Source: Sepioteuthis lessoniana
Lineage: Eukaryota; Mollusca; Cephalopoda; Myopsida; Loliginidae
Assembly: GCA_963585895.1 (NCBI GenBank)
Contig: OY757916.1
Coordinates: 18,841,223-18,905,222, forward strand
Length of the DNA stretch: 64,000 nt
Direction of reading: 5' to 3'
Shown: one piece after another, positions 40,351 to 51,340 of the stretch
How the letters are laid out: the number at the start of each line of letters is the position of its first letter
Numbering within the stretch: the stretch's first letter is position 1
Program-made: the position numbers and the translations under genes
The notes under the pieces: generated by a model
What the model saw: only the letters and a program-made list of their open reading frames with translations
Told to the model about the DNA's origin: nothing
Databases searched by the model: none

Positions 40351-42050
40351 GTGGAAGATAGGCAATCTAGGATATCCTGGCAAAAAATAAACGAAGTGAG
40401 TAGAAGGAAGTGCACAACCAAAGCAAAATTGATTGCTGCTAACCAACAAGAAAAAATAAAACTGTGGAAACAGCATTTCGAAAATCTACTAGGAAACCCA
40501 CCGAAAGTTACACAGGAACCAATCACCAGAATTATTAGTAAGCAATTGAACATTAAACTAGGACCTTTCACACAAGAAGTCGACTCGGTTCTTAAAAAAA
40601 ATTAAAATAGGAAAGCTACAGGGCTTGACGAGATTCCCCTAGAAGTATGGAAGACCAGACAATTCGACGACATACTGCTCCGACACTGCAACGCAGTCAA
40701 TAATCAAAATCCGATAGACAGATGGATAAAGGGATGCATCATCCCCTTCCCTTCCCTAAAAAGGGTGACCTCGGATCAGACAAGAACTACCAAGGTATAA
40801 AACTTACATCCATAGCAGCCAAAATTTACAATGCCCTACTACGAAACCGCATATACCCAAAATCGACTACATCCTTAGGAAAAACCAAAATGGCTTCCGA
40901 AGAAATAGATCCACGACCTCACAAATATTGACCATCGGTTGAATCCTTGAAGGCGTACGGGCAAAGAACCTACAGGCGATATTACTATTTGTCGACTTTA
41001 CCAAGGCCTTCGACTCCATTCTCAAAGGGAAGATAGAAGAAATCCTACTAGCATACGGCATACCAAAATAAACCATAGCAGCAATAACGATTCTCTAAAG
41101 AAACAAAGTGAAAGTGCGTTCACCGGATGGAGACAAGGAATACTTCGACATTGTAGCAGGAGTACTACGAGGGGACACGCTAGCCCCATACCACTTTAAC
41201 ATCTATCTAAACTACGTGCTTAGAACTTCCATTGATAAAATCAGAGAGAACGGCTTCGAGCTGACAAAGAAAAGCAGAAGGTACCCCGCAAAAATAGTTA
41301 CTGACGCCGACTACACCGATGACATAGCGATACTGGCAAATACACCCAACCAAGCCGAAACACTACTGCATCGTTTGGAACGAGCCGCCGCGGGCATTGG
41401 CCTCCATGTCAATGCACACAAAACAATATATGTGCTTTAATCAGACAGGTGATATTTCCACACTAGAGGGAACGTCTCTGAAACTGGTTGACAGATTCAC
41501 GTACCCAGGAAGCAGTGTCTCATCAACCGAAAAAGACTTCGACACGCGGCTAACGAAGGCATGGACAGCTATCGATAAGCTATCGATCATATGGAAATCA
41601 GACCTGACCGATAAAATGAAACGCAATTTCTTCTAGGCAGCGGTCGTGTCGATACTGCTGTATGGATTCACCATTTGGACGCTAACAAAACGGCTGGAGA
41701 AGAATGCTGCGAGCAATAGTGAACAAGTCCTGGCAGCAACACCCCACAAGGCACCAACTATACGGCCACCTGCCTCCCATCACGAAGACTATCCAAGTTA
41801 GACAAACCAGACATGCAGGTCACTGCTGGAGAAGCAGGGACGAGCTCATAAGTGATGGACTCCTATGGAGCCCTACATATGGCCGAGCAAAAGCAGAACG
41901 ACCAGCTCGAACATACATACAGCAGCTATGTGAGGATATGGGATGTAGCCCTGAAGACCTGCCAGAGGCAATGAACGATAGGGAGAAGTGGCGAGAGAGG
42001 ATCAGGGACATCCGTGCTGGCGGCACAACATCACGATGATGATGATGATG
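40351..42050 (+). mobile_element. GAT-tail LINE, longest copy with reverse transcriptase
   Basis: The frame starts VEDRQSRISWQKINEVSRRK and continues through WKQHFENLLG, GCIIPFPKKGDLG, GFRRNRSTTSQI (about 40,892-40,930), motif A FVDFTKAFDS (about 40,990-41,020), motif B GVLRGDTLAPY and motif C YTDD (41,312-41,323; most relatives have YADD). It continues with [18 protein letters not shown] and DIRAGG, then (GAT)n. It is an ORF2-type protein without its N-terminal endonuclease. A stop and frameshift lie near 40,600, in-frame stops follow near 40,936, 41,070 and 41,098, and about 17 codons are lost near 41,700. It is an inactive, 5'-truncated copy. Confidence 0.93.
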
Positions 42051-42054
42051 ATAT

Positions 42055-42083
<29 letters not shown>

Positions 42084-42085
<2 letters not shown>

Positions 42086-42300
42086 CATTTCTTTTAAATA
42101 CCCTGTCCTGTGGCAAAAGCTGCTTGGTAGCGCCAGGAGTGGCAGTACCGCCTTGAGCTACCGAAACTGTGTTATCACCCTGGTTGGCAGTTGATGAGGG
42201 CAGGTTATCGCACGTGCTTTCACGCGTTGTATGATGAAAAAAATATATAGGATTTCAAAAAACATTTTATAGATAACCTTTTTAAATGAGCCCGAGCTCA
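42084..42300. other. unassigned segment with GC-rich hairpins
   Basis: GGTAGCGCCAGGAGTGGC and TGAGCTACCG, and GGTTGGCAGTTGATGAGGGC, occur only here. No class can be given. Confidence 0.35.
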
Positions 42301-42935
42301 TTTTTTTTTTTTCACACATTTAAATGGTTTCACTTATTTCTATCAAATACGAATACACAGTTAAATGTAAAAACAGTTCAACTTCAAACAATTCATTGCC
42401 CAGTCGTCTGGGGCTGTAGAATATACCGACTGCACCTCTGCAGAGTGGTAAGACCCCCCCCGCCCAACGAGTGTCCTAGATATGACACTAAATAATCTGA
42501 TGGTGAGGTCTCAGTAATGCTGGAGGTTTGGGGATGCGGAGTACTCCTTTATTGCCATCGCTCCCAGGTCCACCCGGGCCCGACGTGGTAGCACCTGATA
42601 GAGCCCTATCTATGGGTTAAATAGAACTAACGGCATACTTATGCTAAACTGAATTGTTTAACTAAACTGAATAGCTTGAAATGGAAATGGAAATGACAAT
42701 TAAACCGTACTTACATTTAAACTGCGTGCTTATGCTAAACTGAATTATTTGAAATAGAACTGTTTTTTTGAAACTGTACTTACACTAAACTAAATTGTTT
42801 AAAATAGAACTGTTTTGACATTTTAATTTGTGTGTAAACAAAATCAGTACTTATACTAAACTTAATTAGCTGAATTAGAACAGCTTGACTAAACTGAATA
42901 GCTTGAAATAGAAATGTTTTTCACAATTAAACTGT
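42300..42935 (+). mobile_element. family D
   Basis: An older array remnant (42,305-42,395) precedes a good head starting TGCCCAGTCGTCTGGGGCTG at 42,394. Five or six tail units follow. The hairpin module is missing at the 3' side. Confidence 0.82.
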
Positions 42936-43579
42936 TGTTTGTTTGCTTGTTTATTTGTTTGGTTTTCTTTTTCTTTTTTTTTCTGTTGTTTCATTGTTTT
43001 GTTTATTGAATTTTTTCGAATTGAAAGCTTCTCACAAGGAAAATTTTCGCTGTGAAGTGCAGTTAGTTTAAATGTAAGTGCTAAATCTCTTTTCAGCTTT
43101 TATCTTATTAAGTCAAAATTGTTCTTTGAAAAAAATTTCACTGGGTTTATAAAGAGATATTTTTCAATGAACGCGAATAATGCATAAGGGATTTAAAGGC
43201 TTAAACATTTTTGTTTTATATGAAGATTGCTAATCCTAACAAAGAAATTGCGCAATGTACTTAATGTACGTCACCTGCTTATAAATCTAATTAGAAATGT
43301 TTAATTAAACAAAAATAATTGTTGCTGATATTGTCTTTGTTTTGTTTTGTTTCTGCATTTTTTTAAATGCAGGAATTTTAGTTGTGTACACCTGTTTATG
43401 TCTTGCATAAATGTAGCTTCCTGTTGATAATTGTTTATTGTCAGAAACCGCCTTTCTATTAGCCTCCACCCCAAACCCACTTTTTTCATGTGGTCAATTT
43501 TTTTTTACTTTTCAACCTTTGGTAATTCCACTGAACAAACAAATATTTTTCAAATCTAGATGAATAAATGCAATTTTAT

Positions 43580-43580
<1 letters not shown>
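42936..43580. other. unassigned AT-rich DNA
   Basis: T-rich start, then nothing recognisable. Confidence 0.5.

Positions 43581-43581
<1 letters not shown>

Positions 43582-43640
<59 letters not shown>
43582..43640. repeat. (TA)n microsatellite
   Basis: An uninterrupted TA tract. Confidence 0.96.
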
Positions 43641-43641
<1 letters not shown>

Positions 43642-43774
43642 GGTAATTAAAATAATAGAAAGTTTTAAATATTCTATTTTGATGTAATTAAAGTTCCAAA
43701 ATTTATCAATGTTAGCCTTCTTCTTACTATCTCAGTTTCATCCAACTATATGTTTATCATATTTACCCAACCCC

Positions 43775-44052
43775 TCCGCTCGGGCAGGATATGACTTAAG
43801 GTCAATTTTTTTAGCGGAGTTTAACAGGTTTGAATTCACAGTCTTCCTTCTCCTAGACTAGTTTCCTCACCAAGGCTGAAGAACACAGTCTGTCCTACTA
43901 TTTACCCATAGCTGGAGGGAGAATAATTGGATTCATACCTTTCCCAAGGGTATTAGTGCTATGTGAAATGCAATCAGTCTCGTCCAGGATTTGAACTAGG
44001 GTCGCCGTGTCCATTTCCTACGACGATAACCATTACACCACGGGCACCTCCA
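43775..44052 (-). mobile_element. SINE-C, full length
   Basis: In minus orientation: GGAGGTGCCCGTGGTGTAATGG (A box TGGTGTAATGG), B box region AGTTCAAATCCTGG, middle CTTGGGAAAGGTATGAATCC and GGGTAAATAGTAGGACAGAC, end GCCCGAGCGGAGGGGTTGG. Other copies are at 20,518 (chimeric) and 61,441. Confidence 0.88.
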
Positions 44053-44139
44053 TCCAACTATATATTTATGTATCCAAGAATAAAAAGGTTTTAACAATAA
44101 AAAAACTATTTAAAGACTATTCTTTACATTTTTGGAACC

Positions 44140-44290
44140 CCCGCCCCTACTGATGATGGCCAACGAAGGGTCCGAAAGTGCTTGAAAAAATTTTGGCAAA
44201 TTTATCAACTAACTTCAACTGAAAATTAAAGGACCTCTCAGGAAGTCGGAAAGGATCCTCAAAAGATTTAATAGACAACATGTCTCATTA
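44140..44290 (+). repeat. interspersed repeat I, copy 1
   Basis: CTGATGATGGCCAACGAAGGGTCCGAAAG and AAGTCGGAAAGGATCC are shared with 47,445-47,610 (minus), 48,878-48,985 and 49,350-49,510. Confidence 0.6.
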
Positions 44291-44308
44291 ATTTCATCAA
44301 ATTTGTTT

Positions 44309-44885
44309 GGTTTTGTTTGGTTTGTTGGGTTTTATGGCATATCAACCTTTGTAGGTTATTTAACGCCAAATCCATTTTTATATAAATAATCTGTTCTATT
44401 TAAAATAATTCAGTTTAGCATAAGTACACAGTTTAATTGTCAAAAACGTTTCTTTTTCAATCTATTCCAGCAGTTATATGGAACAATTCAGTTAAGTGTA
44501 AATACACTTTTGATGTCGAATAACAGTTCTATTTCAAATAATTCAATTAAGCATAAGCACGCAGTTTAAATATAAGTACAGTTTAATTGTTAAAAACATT
44601 TCTATTTCAAGCTATTTAGTTTACTCAAACAATTCAGTTAAGCATAAGTATGCTGTTAGTTCTATTTAACCCATAGATAGGGTCATATCAAGTGCTACCA
44701 CTCCGGGCCTGAGTGGACCTGGGAGCGATGGCAATGAAGGGGTACTCTGCATTCCCTAAAGCTTCAGCACTGTTGGAACCTCACCATCAGATTGTTTTGT
44801 GTCATATCCAGGACACTCGTTAGGGGGGTCTTACCCCTCTGCAGAAGTGCAGTCAGTGTATTCTACAACTCCAGCCGACTGGGCA
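44309..44885 (-). mobile_element. family D, full length
   Basis: A perfect 13-bp duplication ATCAAATTTGTTT (44,296-44,308 and 44,886-44,898) fixes the ends. Head at right, four or five array units, hairpin module and (GGTTT) at left. Boundaries agree with the copy at 24,141-24,780. Confidence 0.93.
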
Positions 44886-44913
44886 ATCAAATTTGTTTAA
44901 ACGAGGGACTGCT

Positions 44914-45752
44914 TGGTTTGGTTTGGTTTGTTTCGGTTTGGTTTGGTTTTATGACATATCAACCATTGTTGATTATTTAATGCCAAATCCATTTCTATCA
45001 ATAATTACCCTTCTAACAATTCAGTTTAGCATAAGTAAAAGTAAAAGTAAAGTTAGCGACCATAGTCGAGGGTGACCCGAAGGCTCCCTTTTCGATAGCT
45101 ACTACACCAAGGTGTAGGGGAGGGCGCTACTCCATTCCCAGGATTGCTCCACTTTACCCTTGAACCGTACCTTATAATGCTGAGTGTTAAGCAAGGTGGT
45201 ATCAAGTTCCATTTTTAAAGTCTTTGGTATGACTCGAACTGGGATTGAACCCAGGTCTCCCGGGCCATTGGCGAACACTCTAACCGCTGAGCCAATGTAC
45301 AGCCTTTTATTTACACATATTTAAATGCCAAAACAGTTCCATTTCAAACAATTCAGTTTAGCGTAAGTACAGTTTCAATGTCAAAAACATTTTGATTTCA
45401 AATAATTCAGTTTAGTATATAAAACAGTTCTATTTCAAACAATTCAGTTTAGCATAAGTGCGTAGTTGAAACGTCAAAATAGTCTTATTTCAAGCAATTC
45501 AGTTTAGCATAAGTACACAGTTTAGTTCTATTTGACCTATAGTCAGGACCCCATCAGGTGCTTCCCCTCCGGGTCAGAGTGGTCCTGGGAGCGATGGCAA
45601 TGAAGAGGTAGTCCACACTCCTCAAAGCTCCAGCATTACTGGAACCTCACCATCAGATTGTTTAGTGTCATATCCAGGATACTCGTTGTGGGGGGGGCTT
45701 ACCTCTCTACAGAGACTCAGTCGATATAATCTACAGCACCATCGGACTGGGC
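44914..45752 (-). mobile_element. family D, split by SINE-A
   Basis: Hairpin tail at 44,914-45,000, array pieces on both sides of a SINE-A, and the head at 45,535-45,752 ending CATCGGACTGGGC. It lies directly after another family D copy in the same orientation. Confidence 0.85.
45034..45304 (-). mobile_element. SINE-A nested in family D
   Basis: A very well preserved copy: the tail AAGTAAAAGTAAAGTTAGCG, B box GGGTTCAATCCCAG and A box TGGCTCAGCGG are all readable. Nearly identical to the copy at 2,028. Confidence 0.9.
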
Positions 45753-45766
45753 AAGAGGAACTGCTG

Positions 45767-45768
<2 letters not shown>

Positions 45769-45821
<53 letters not shown>

Positions 45822-45961
45822 TGAGAAACAAGAAAATCAATAAGTATATTCCATTATAAATTTATTTCACTAGTTTGCCGGGATCTTCGAATGGGATTTG
45901 TATATGAAGATCCCGACAAACGGGTGAAATAAATTTACAATGGAATATACTTATTGATTTG
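45769..45961. repeat. (TA)n tract and 128-bp fold-back hairpin
   Basis: The TA tract ends at 45,818. From 45,834 AAATCAATAAGTATATTCCAT and GGGATCTTC form the left arm. GAAGATCCC and ATGGAATATACTTATTGATTT form the right arm, to 45,961. The stem is about 55 bp with few mismatches and the loop about 17 nt. Confidence 0.92.
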
Positions 45962-45974
45962 TCTCTTAATGATA

Positions 45975-46766
45975 ATATTTATCGCTGCCTCCAACCAGAC
46001 AGGATTTGACACAAGGCCAAAAGCCCGAAGGCCGATTAAAGTAGGGATAAAGGGAAAGGGGAAGGTCGGGAACGAGCCGAGACTCGAACCAAGCTGGTCT
46101 GTGCTGCTCAACGACCCACAAAGTGCAATGTGGCTCTAATGAGGCAAGCAGTTTCACGAATCCAAATTTGGATCCGGGCACGTATGCCGGGTTATGGCTT
46201 AAACAAGACAGCAAGGTCTAGTGCCATTCATAGGGGACAGAGGATGAAGCTCGCCCACCCGAAAGTGGACCAGCCGAAGCTGGAGGCCTTTCGGCCTCGA
46301 ATCTGCCATTGATTTCGATCACCCATCCAACATGAATGCCAGACGGCCCAGCCAAATGGCCGGGGAAGCGATATTTGTCGCTGCCTCCCACCAGACAGGA
46401 CTTAACACAAGGTCAAAAGCCCGAAGGCCGATTAAAGTGGGGATAAAGGGGAGGAGAAGGTCGGGAACGAGCCGAGACTCGAACCCTGCTAGTCATTGAC
46501 CCACTAAGTGCAATGTGGGTCTAATGAATCAAGCAGTATCACGGACCTAAATCCAGATCCGGGCACGTATGCCAGAATATAGATTGAACTAGACCGTGAG
46601 GTCTAGTGCTATACAAGGGGTGCATAGGGGTCTGAAAAGCAGCTCACCTACCCGAAAGTTGCCCAGCCGAAGCTGGGGCCTTTTCGGCCTCGAATCTGCT
46701 CTTGATTTCGATCACCCATCTGGCACGATTGCCAGACGGCCCAACCAAATGGCCGGGGAAGCGATA
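45975..46766. repeat. dimer of a 395-bp repeat with flanking duplication
   Basis: Two head-to-tail units (45,975-46,370 and 46,371-46,766) both start ATATTT(A/G)TCGCTGCCTCC and contain AAGCCCGAAGGCCGATTAAAG, GAGCCGAGACTCGAACC and CATGGCCGGGGAAGCG-like ends. The dimer is flanked by TTTGTCTCTTAATGATA / TTTGTCTCTCAATGATA, a 17-bp duplication with one mismatch. On the minus strand GGTTCGAGTCTC is a B-box-like word, but I cannot find a matching A box. Class unknown. Confidence 0.75.
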
Positions 46767-46799
46767 TTTGTCTCTCAATGATATTTTTCTCTGTATAAG

Positions 46800-47350
46800 C
46801 TTAATTATATATGTCTACATATATTATAAACTTTACGTTGCGCAATAAATTTCTATAATTCCATTAAAGTATATCTATATAATCTATTGCTATAATATAA
46901 TAATAAATATATGTATGTATATTTCTTTTCTCACCTTCCTTAGCTTTTCTGGAACTATCAGTTTCATGTGATTTTTTATGAAGTGGACACCCCAGCCCAA
47001 AATAAAAATGAATAACAAAAAAATGACTAAAGATTTTTGCATCTATATCAAAATCAAAATGGCCGACATCATTTTATATCGTAAACACGCATGATCAACG
47101 TGCAAAATGTATTATATGTACAAACAAATATTTATCACTGTCATGGGATTTTTAATTTGCATAATAATTTTGTCATGAACTCTTTTATCCTTTGCATTAC
47201 TCTCTTTTGTAGAACCGGAAGTTGCGAGTGGTGAAATGAGGGCATAATAAGTGTAAAACTTGTTTTATTAGAGTTTTAAAATCAAGATTGTCTGCTTAAC
47301 AAAATGGAACTGATTACAAAATATCATCACCTCTTCCAACTATATCCGAA
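46800..47350. other. unassigned AT-rich DNA
   Basis: No repeat or motif recognised. Confidence 0.5.
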
Positions 47351-47352
47351 TT

Positions 47353-47412
47353 AGTATATATATATATATATATATATACGAGTGTTGTGTGTGTGTGTGT
47401 GTGTGTGTGGCT
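47353..47412. repeat. (TA)n(TG)n microsatellite
   Basis: TA tract followed by TG tract. Confidence 0.93.
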
Positions 47413-47444
47413 CGTCAGCAACCCTTCGTTAAGGTAGGTTTGAT

Positions 47445-47610
47445 TAAATAAATAAGACACATGTTTATATAATTTTATCAGGATCCTTTCAAGTTTCCTG
47501 ACAAGTGGTTTGATTTTGGATTAAATTTGGTAGATGAATTTACTGAAATTTTCCCGAGCGCTTTTGTACCCTTCGTAGGCCATCATTAGTGAAGTTTGTT
47601 TGCAAATGTA
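47445..47610 (-). repeat. interspersed repeat I, copy 2
   Basis: In minus orientation CTAATGATGGCCTACGAAGGG, CGCTCGGGAAAATTTC and AAACTTGAAAGGATCC match the other repeat I copies. Confidence 0.6.
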
Positions 47611-47636
47611 TCGGGTGTTTATTTTTTTATTCTTGT

Positions 47637-48016
47637 TGTCTTTTTACAAGACTACCCTATACATTTGCATGTAAGTTTGTTTTTTTACAAGATTACCCGA
47701 TACATTTGCACGTAAGTTTTTTTTAAAGATTACCCTATACATTTGCTTGTAAGTTTTTTTTTAAAGATTACCCTATACATTTGCATGTAAGTTTTTTACA
47801 AGACTACCCTATACATTTGCATGTAAGTTTGTTTTTTTACAAGATTACCCGATACATTTGCACGTAAGTTTTTTTTAAAGATTACCCTATACATTTGCTT
47901 GTAAGTTTTTTTTTAAAGATTACCCTATACATTTGCATGTAAGTTTTTTAAAAGATTACCCTATACATTTGCATGTAAGTTTTTTTTAAATATTACCCTA
48001 TACATTTGCATGTAAG
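47637..48016 (+). repeat. minisatellite with higher-order structure
   Basis: Units of about 33-40 bp, ATTACCCTATACATTTGC(A/T)TGTAAG plus a T-run. Four unit types (CAAGACTACCC; CAAGATTACCCGATAC; AAAGATTACCC with GCTTG; AAAGATTACCC with GCATG) occur in the same order twice, at about 47,648-47,797 and 47,801-47,950. That makes a higher-order repeat of about 153 bp. Confidence 0.92.
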
Positions 48017-48762
48017 TGTTGTATAGTCATCTACAGCATCACAACGACACAACACCAAGGATAGACGCATGAATAGACGACGCATGATAAAGACGCAAGA
48101 AGAATTAAGATGCAGGAAGGAAGACACAAGAAGACTTCTTTTCAATTATATTTACCTCTCACTTTATTTGTAAGGTTTGCGTGCGAGAGGATACTGGAGA
48201 CCGAACGTAAACTTCATATTTTGACGCCACTGTGATGACCGTCACGTTGTGTCTTGTTCTCCTGATGTTGGGGTCCACTCCATCGGGGCTTTCCAAGGGC
48301 CCCCTCGGTCGGGTGTGGTCTTCCCTACCACATCTCGTCTCTAACCCTCTGGGAGTCTGCTGGCAACTGCATCGGGGGTTTCCGAGAACCCCCTCGGTCG
48401 GGTGTGGCCTTCCTTACCACATCTGGTCTCTACTGTCTGGAATTCAACTGACAACTGCTTTGGGACCCAAACTCAACGGAGTTAAATAATAACTCAACGC
48501 CCACACGATCACCTACTGGATCTTTGAAATCGAATGTTTAATCGTCATCAAGCGGAAATAACTGTCATGCAGTTCAGAGGTTACTCTCTTCCGGTGCATG
48601 ACTGTAATGGCACAATGAAACCTTCACCTTGTCCCATATCATAAGCCTTAATCCGCCCACGCGATCTCTTTCGATTACTGGCCGTTGGAATGTGTCACTT
48701 CCTTCCGGTGTATCACCTAGGAATAGCATTTTTGGGGCTGGGTCAAAGGTCAAAATATAACA
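48017..48762. mobile_element. solo LTR fossil in minisatellite
   Basis: The 746-bp insert begins TGTTGTATAG and ends AATATAACA, has inverted ends TGTT/AACA, and is flanked by the 4-bp duplication TAAG (48,013-48,016 and 48,763-48,766). That is the structure of a solo LTR with 4-bp integration, as in Ty3/Gypsy. Inside, a GC-rich block with CCCCCTCGGTCGGGTGTGG is duplicated in tandem (about 48,283 and 48,371). No internal region remains. The clean duplication suggests it is not very old. Confidence 0.75.
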
Positions 48763-48870
48763 TAAGTTTTTTTAAAAGATTACCCCCTACATTTGCATGT
48801 AAGTTTTTTTACAAGATTACCTTATACATTTGCACGTAAGATTTTTTTACAAGACTACCCTATACATTTG
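48763..48870 (+). repeat. minisatellite, right part after LTR insertion
   Basis: Three more units (TTACCCCCTACATTTGCATG, TTACCTTATACATTTGCACG, CTACCCTATACATTTGCATG) continue the array. Confidence 0.92.
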
Positions 48871-48877
48871 CATGAAA

Positions 48878-48985
48878 ATTTCGGTAAATTCATCTTCCTA
48901 CTCCAAACAAAAATTCAATGCATTAGTCAGGAAACTTGAAAGGATCCTAATAAAATTATATTGACAACATATGTCTTTGTTTTTT
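48878..48985 (+). repeat. interspersed repeat I, copy 3 (3' part)
   Basis: ATTTCGGTAAATTCATCTTCC and GTCAGGAAACTTGAAAGGATCC match the right part of repeat I. The minisatellite lies exactly where the left part should be, in an arrangement mirrored with copy 2. Confidence 0.6.
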
Positions 48986-49099
48986 AATCACAACTGCTTA
49001 AACGTCGAACAGCTGGCCAACTACATATATTTCAAAATACATGATTCTTGTAAAAAGATAAATCAACAACAATAAAGAAAAAAATAAACACCCTATATA

Positions 49100-49345
49100 T
49101 ATACGTGGCTCATACCACGTGAATTCCGATATCTCAGAAGTATAAAAGACGCCGTATCACTTGGGAAGCAGAAGCAGAAAGAGAAGTGGAAGCAGAAGGA
49201 TTGTTTTGAAGGACGTCGGTCAGTAGTAAGACCAACTTCGGACGTAACACCAACAGCGCGAGGCTTATAATACTAGTCAGACTGTACAACTTGGGTTAAT
49301 AGATAATTGACTCTATTTCACTGTGTATCTTTTCCTTACCACAAT
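49100..49345 (+). other. TATA-containing segment, possible promoter or LTR piece
   Basis: TATAAAAG lies at 49,141 after a palindrome CGTGGCTCATACCACG. A moderately GC-rich stretch with CACAATACAAC follows. It leads straight into repeat I. No second copy is seen, so the nature of the element stays open. Confidence 0.3.
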
Positions 49346-49349
49346 ACAA

Positions 49350-49510
49350 CAATTTGCAACCCCACCTGATAATGACCTATGAAGTGACCGAAGCGCTCGG
49401 GAAAATTTCGATAAATTCATCTACCAAATCCAACCAAAAATCAAACAACTTATCAGGAAACTTGAAAGGACCCTAATGAAATTACATAGACATATGTCTT
49501 TAATATATAT
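49350..49510 (+). repeat. interspersed repeat I, copy 4
   Basis: CCTGATAATGACCTATGAAG, GACCGAAGCGCTCGGG and TCAGGAAACTTGAAAGGACC; complete relative to the other copies. Confidence 0.65.
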
Positions 49511-49540
49511 ATGAAAAAGTAAGTTATTTCGAGAAAGATT

Positions 49541-49770
49541 TTATCAATAGTTGAATTATTTTCTACTTTAGACGTTTCGGTTTTTTATATTAAACCATGA
49601 TTGCGGCCACGTTGTTATGTGATGTTGTATTTTCTGAATTATCAATTTTCTTATCTATCTCATAAAATCAAATGGGATTTCTCCCTGGCTGAGGCTGTAT
49701 CCATACTACTGTATGGATGCACCACATGGATGCTAATAAAACGCATCCTGATGATCCGATAAGGTGAAAC
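49541..49770. repeat. repeat H copy and short LINE scrap
   Basis: 49,541-49,620 minus matches repeat H (AAAAAACCGAAACGTC). 49,685-49,745 plus matches the GAT-tail LINE SILLYGCTTW block. Confidence 0.5.
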
Positions 49771-50075
49771 TTTAGTAGAAGATTTTCGACTCACGATTTA
49801 AGTTAATTTTATAATTGGCTCCACTTGTGTTTAGCACGTTTGTAATTGTAGCATTGCAGGATTCGCGGAAGGTTTTTAGTTTTCTTTTGACCACTGACTG
49901 TGTATCCCTTGATTTTTTTCAAGGGGCAGACGAGGTTGGCCTTTTCTTTCTTTTTGACCAATAATTTTTTCTTTTTGCCCGGGCGGTGATTCGAGATACT
50001 TTTATCTCTTCCCGGTGGGTTTTTTTTGTTGTTTTTTTCTGGTACCGTGAATGCAGGTAGATATTAGATTAGTAA

Positions 50076-50077
<2 letters not shown>

Positions 50078-50120
<43 letters not shown>

Positions 50121-50152
50121 TGTGTGTGTGTGTATGTGCGCACGCACATGTG

Positions 50153-50189
<37 letters not shown>

Positions 50190-50190
50190 T
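50078..50190. repeat. (TA)n(TG)n compound microsatellite
   Basis: TA tract and two TG tracts separated by GCGCACGCACATG. Confidence 0.95.
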
Positions 50191-50264
50191 TACGTATAGT
50201 ATACTCTGTCCGACGTCATTGATTAGTTTTTAAAGCTATGAAGAAACCAATTTTTTGACGCAAA

Positions 50265-50605
50265 TTCGATGTAATGTTTTAAAATGTCTTGAAATACTTT
50301 AAAATGCCTTAAAATGCTTTAAAATGTCTTAAAATGCCTTAAAATGATTTAAAATGCTCTAAATGCCTTAAAAAGCTTTAAAATTCTTTGAAATGCTTCA
50401 GAATGCTTTGAAATGCTTCAGAAATTAAATTAAAATTATTTATAATGATTTAAATGGCTTAAAATGGCTTAAAATGCTTTAAAACTCCTTAACATGCTTT
50501 AAATGCTTAAAATGATTTTAAATGATTTAAAATACTTTAAAATGCCTTAAAATGCCTTGAAATGCTTTAAAATATCTTAAAATGATTTAAAATGCCTTAA
50601 AATGA
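50265..50605 (+). repeat. minisatellite, 10-12-bp unit TTAAAATGCC
   Basis: About 28 units of (T)TTAAAATG(C)(C/T) with frequent one-base length changes. Confidence 0.92.
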
Positions 50606-50904
50606 GAATAAACACAGTTAAACTAATGTAAACAACACAAAAAATGTAAACCCCTAAGAATTATCATTAAAAAGGTAGAAGAATATAATTCCAGTTAAAG
50701 TATTTAAAAATTTAAAGAATTTTTTGTCTTAATTTATAAATGTGATGTTTACAGTTGTTCCATGTAAATATTCTATTGTAGATTATAAACATTTTTCATG
50801 AATTTTTATCGTATTTGAATATTTTTCAAGCTTTTATATTTTTGGTTAATTCCTTCTTTTTTTTTTTATTCTTTTGTTTTTATTGACTTTTATGAAAAAT
50901 ATAT

Positions 50905-51002
50905 TTATTTCCAGTGACTTTCATTTTGAGGAGACTTGCTGTCACTCAAACTCCAGTGAAAAACCATCAGCTAACACTGATGTGAAAAACTCTAAAAGAG
51001 TA

Positions 51003-51047
<45 letters not shown>

Positions 51048-51325
51048 CAACAAAAATAAAGAACTTGCAGAAATATGGATTTTACTGTCCCGGCTGACTA
51101 CAGAGTAAAAACTGGAACATGAAAATGACGATTACAGGAGAGGGTTAATTCAAGAACTGGAGGACATAGAATTTAAAGTGAGTGGAGACCATCCAAACTA
51201 CTGCATTATCAAAATCGGTCAGAATACTGAGAAGAGTCCTGGAGACTTGAGGAGACTTGCTGTCACTCAAACTCCAGTGAAAGGTCATCAGCTAACGCTG
51301 GTAAAATGATCTCGCAAGGAGTAAT
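50905..51325 (+). mobile_element. REL LINE 3' ends, two copies joined through (TAA)n
   Basis: The first copy is only the terminal 80 bp (GAGGAGACTTGCTGTCACTC to AACTCTAAAAGAG, about 50,925-51,003). (TAA)n follows at 51,002-51,047, then a second copy (51,048-51,325) with the start of the endonuclease (VPADYRVKTG-like), an internal deletion, and the same 3' end. This plus-strand pair repeats the arrangement of the minus-strand cluster at 27-29 kb. Confidence 0.85.
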
Positions 51326-51340
51326 ATGATAATTATAAGT

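Noticed and set aside
47637-48016. CRISPR-like alternation of repeats and short spacers
   Set aside because: Spacers are poly-T runs and not unique; this is a minisatellite in a eukaryotic genome.
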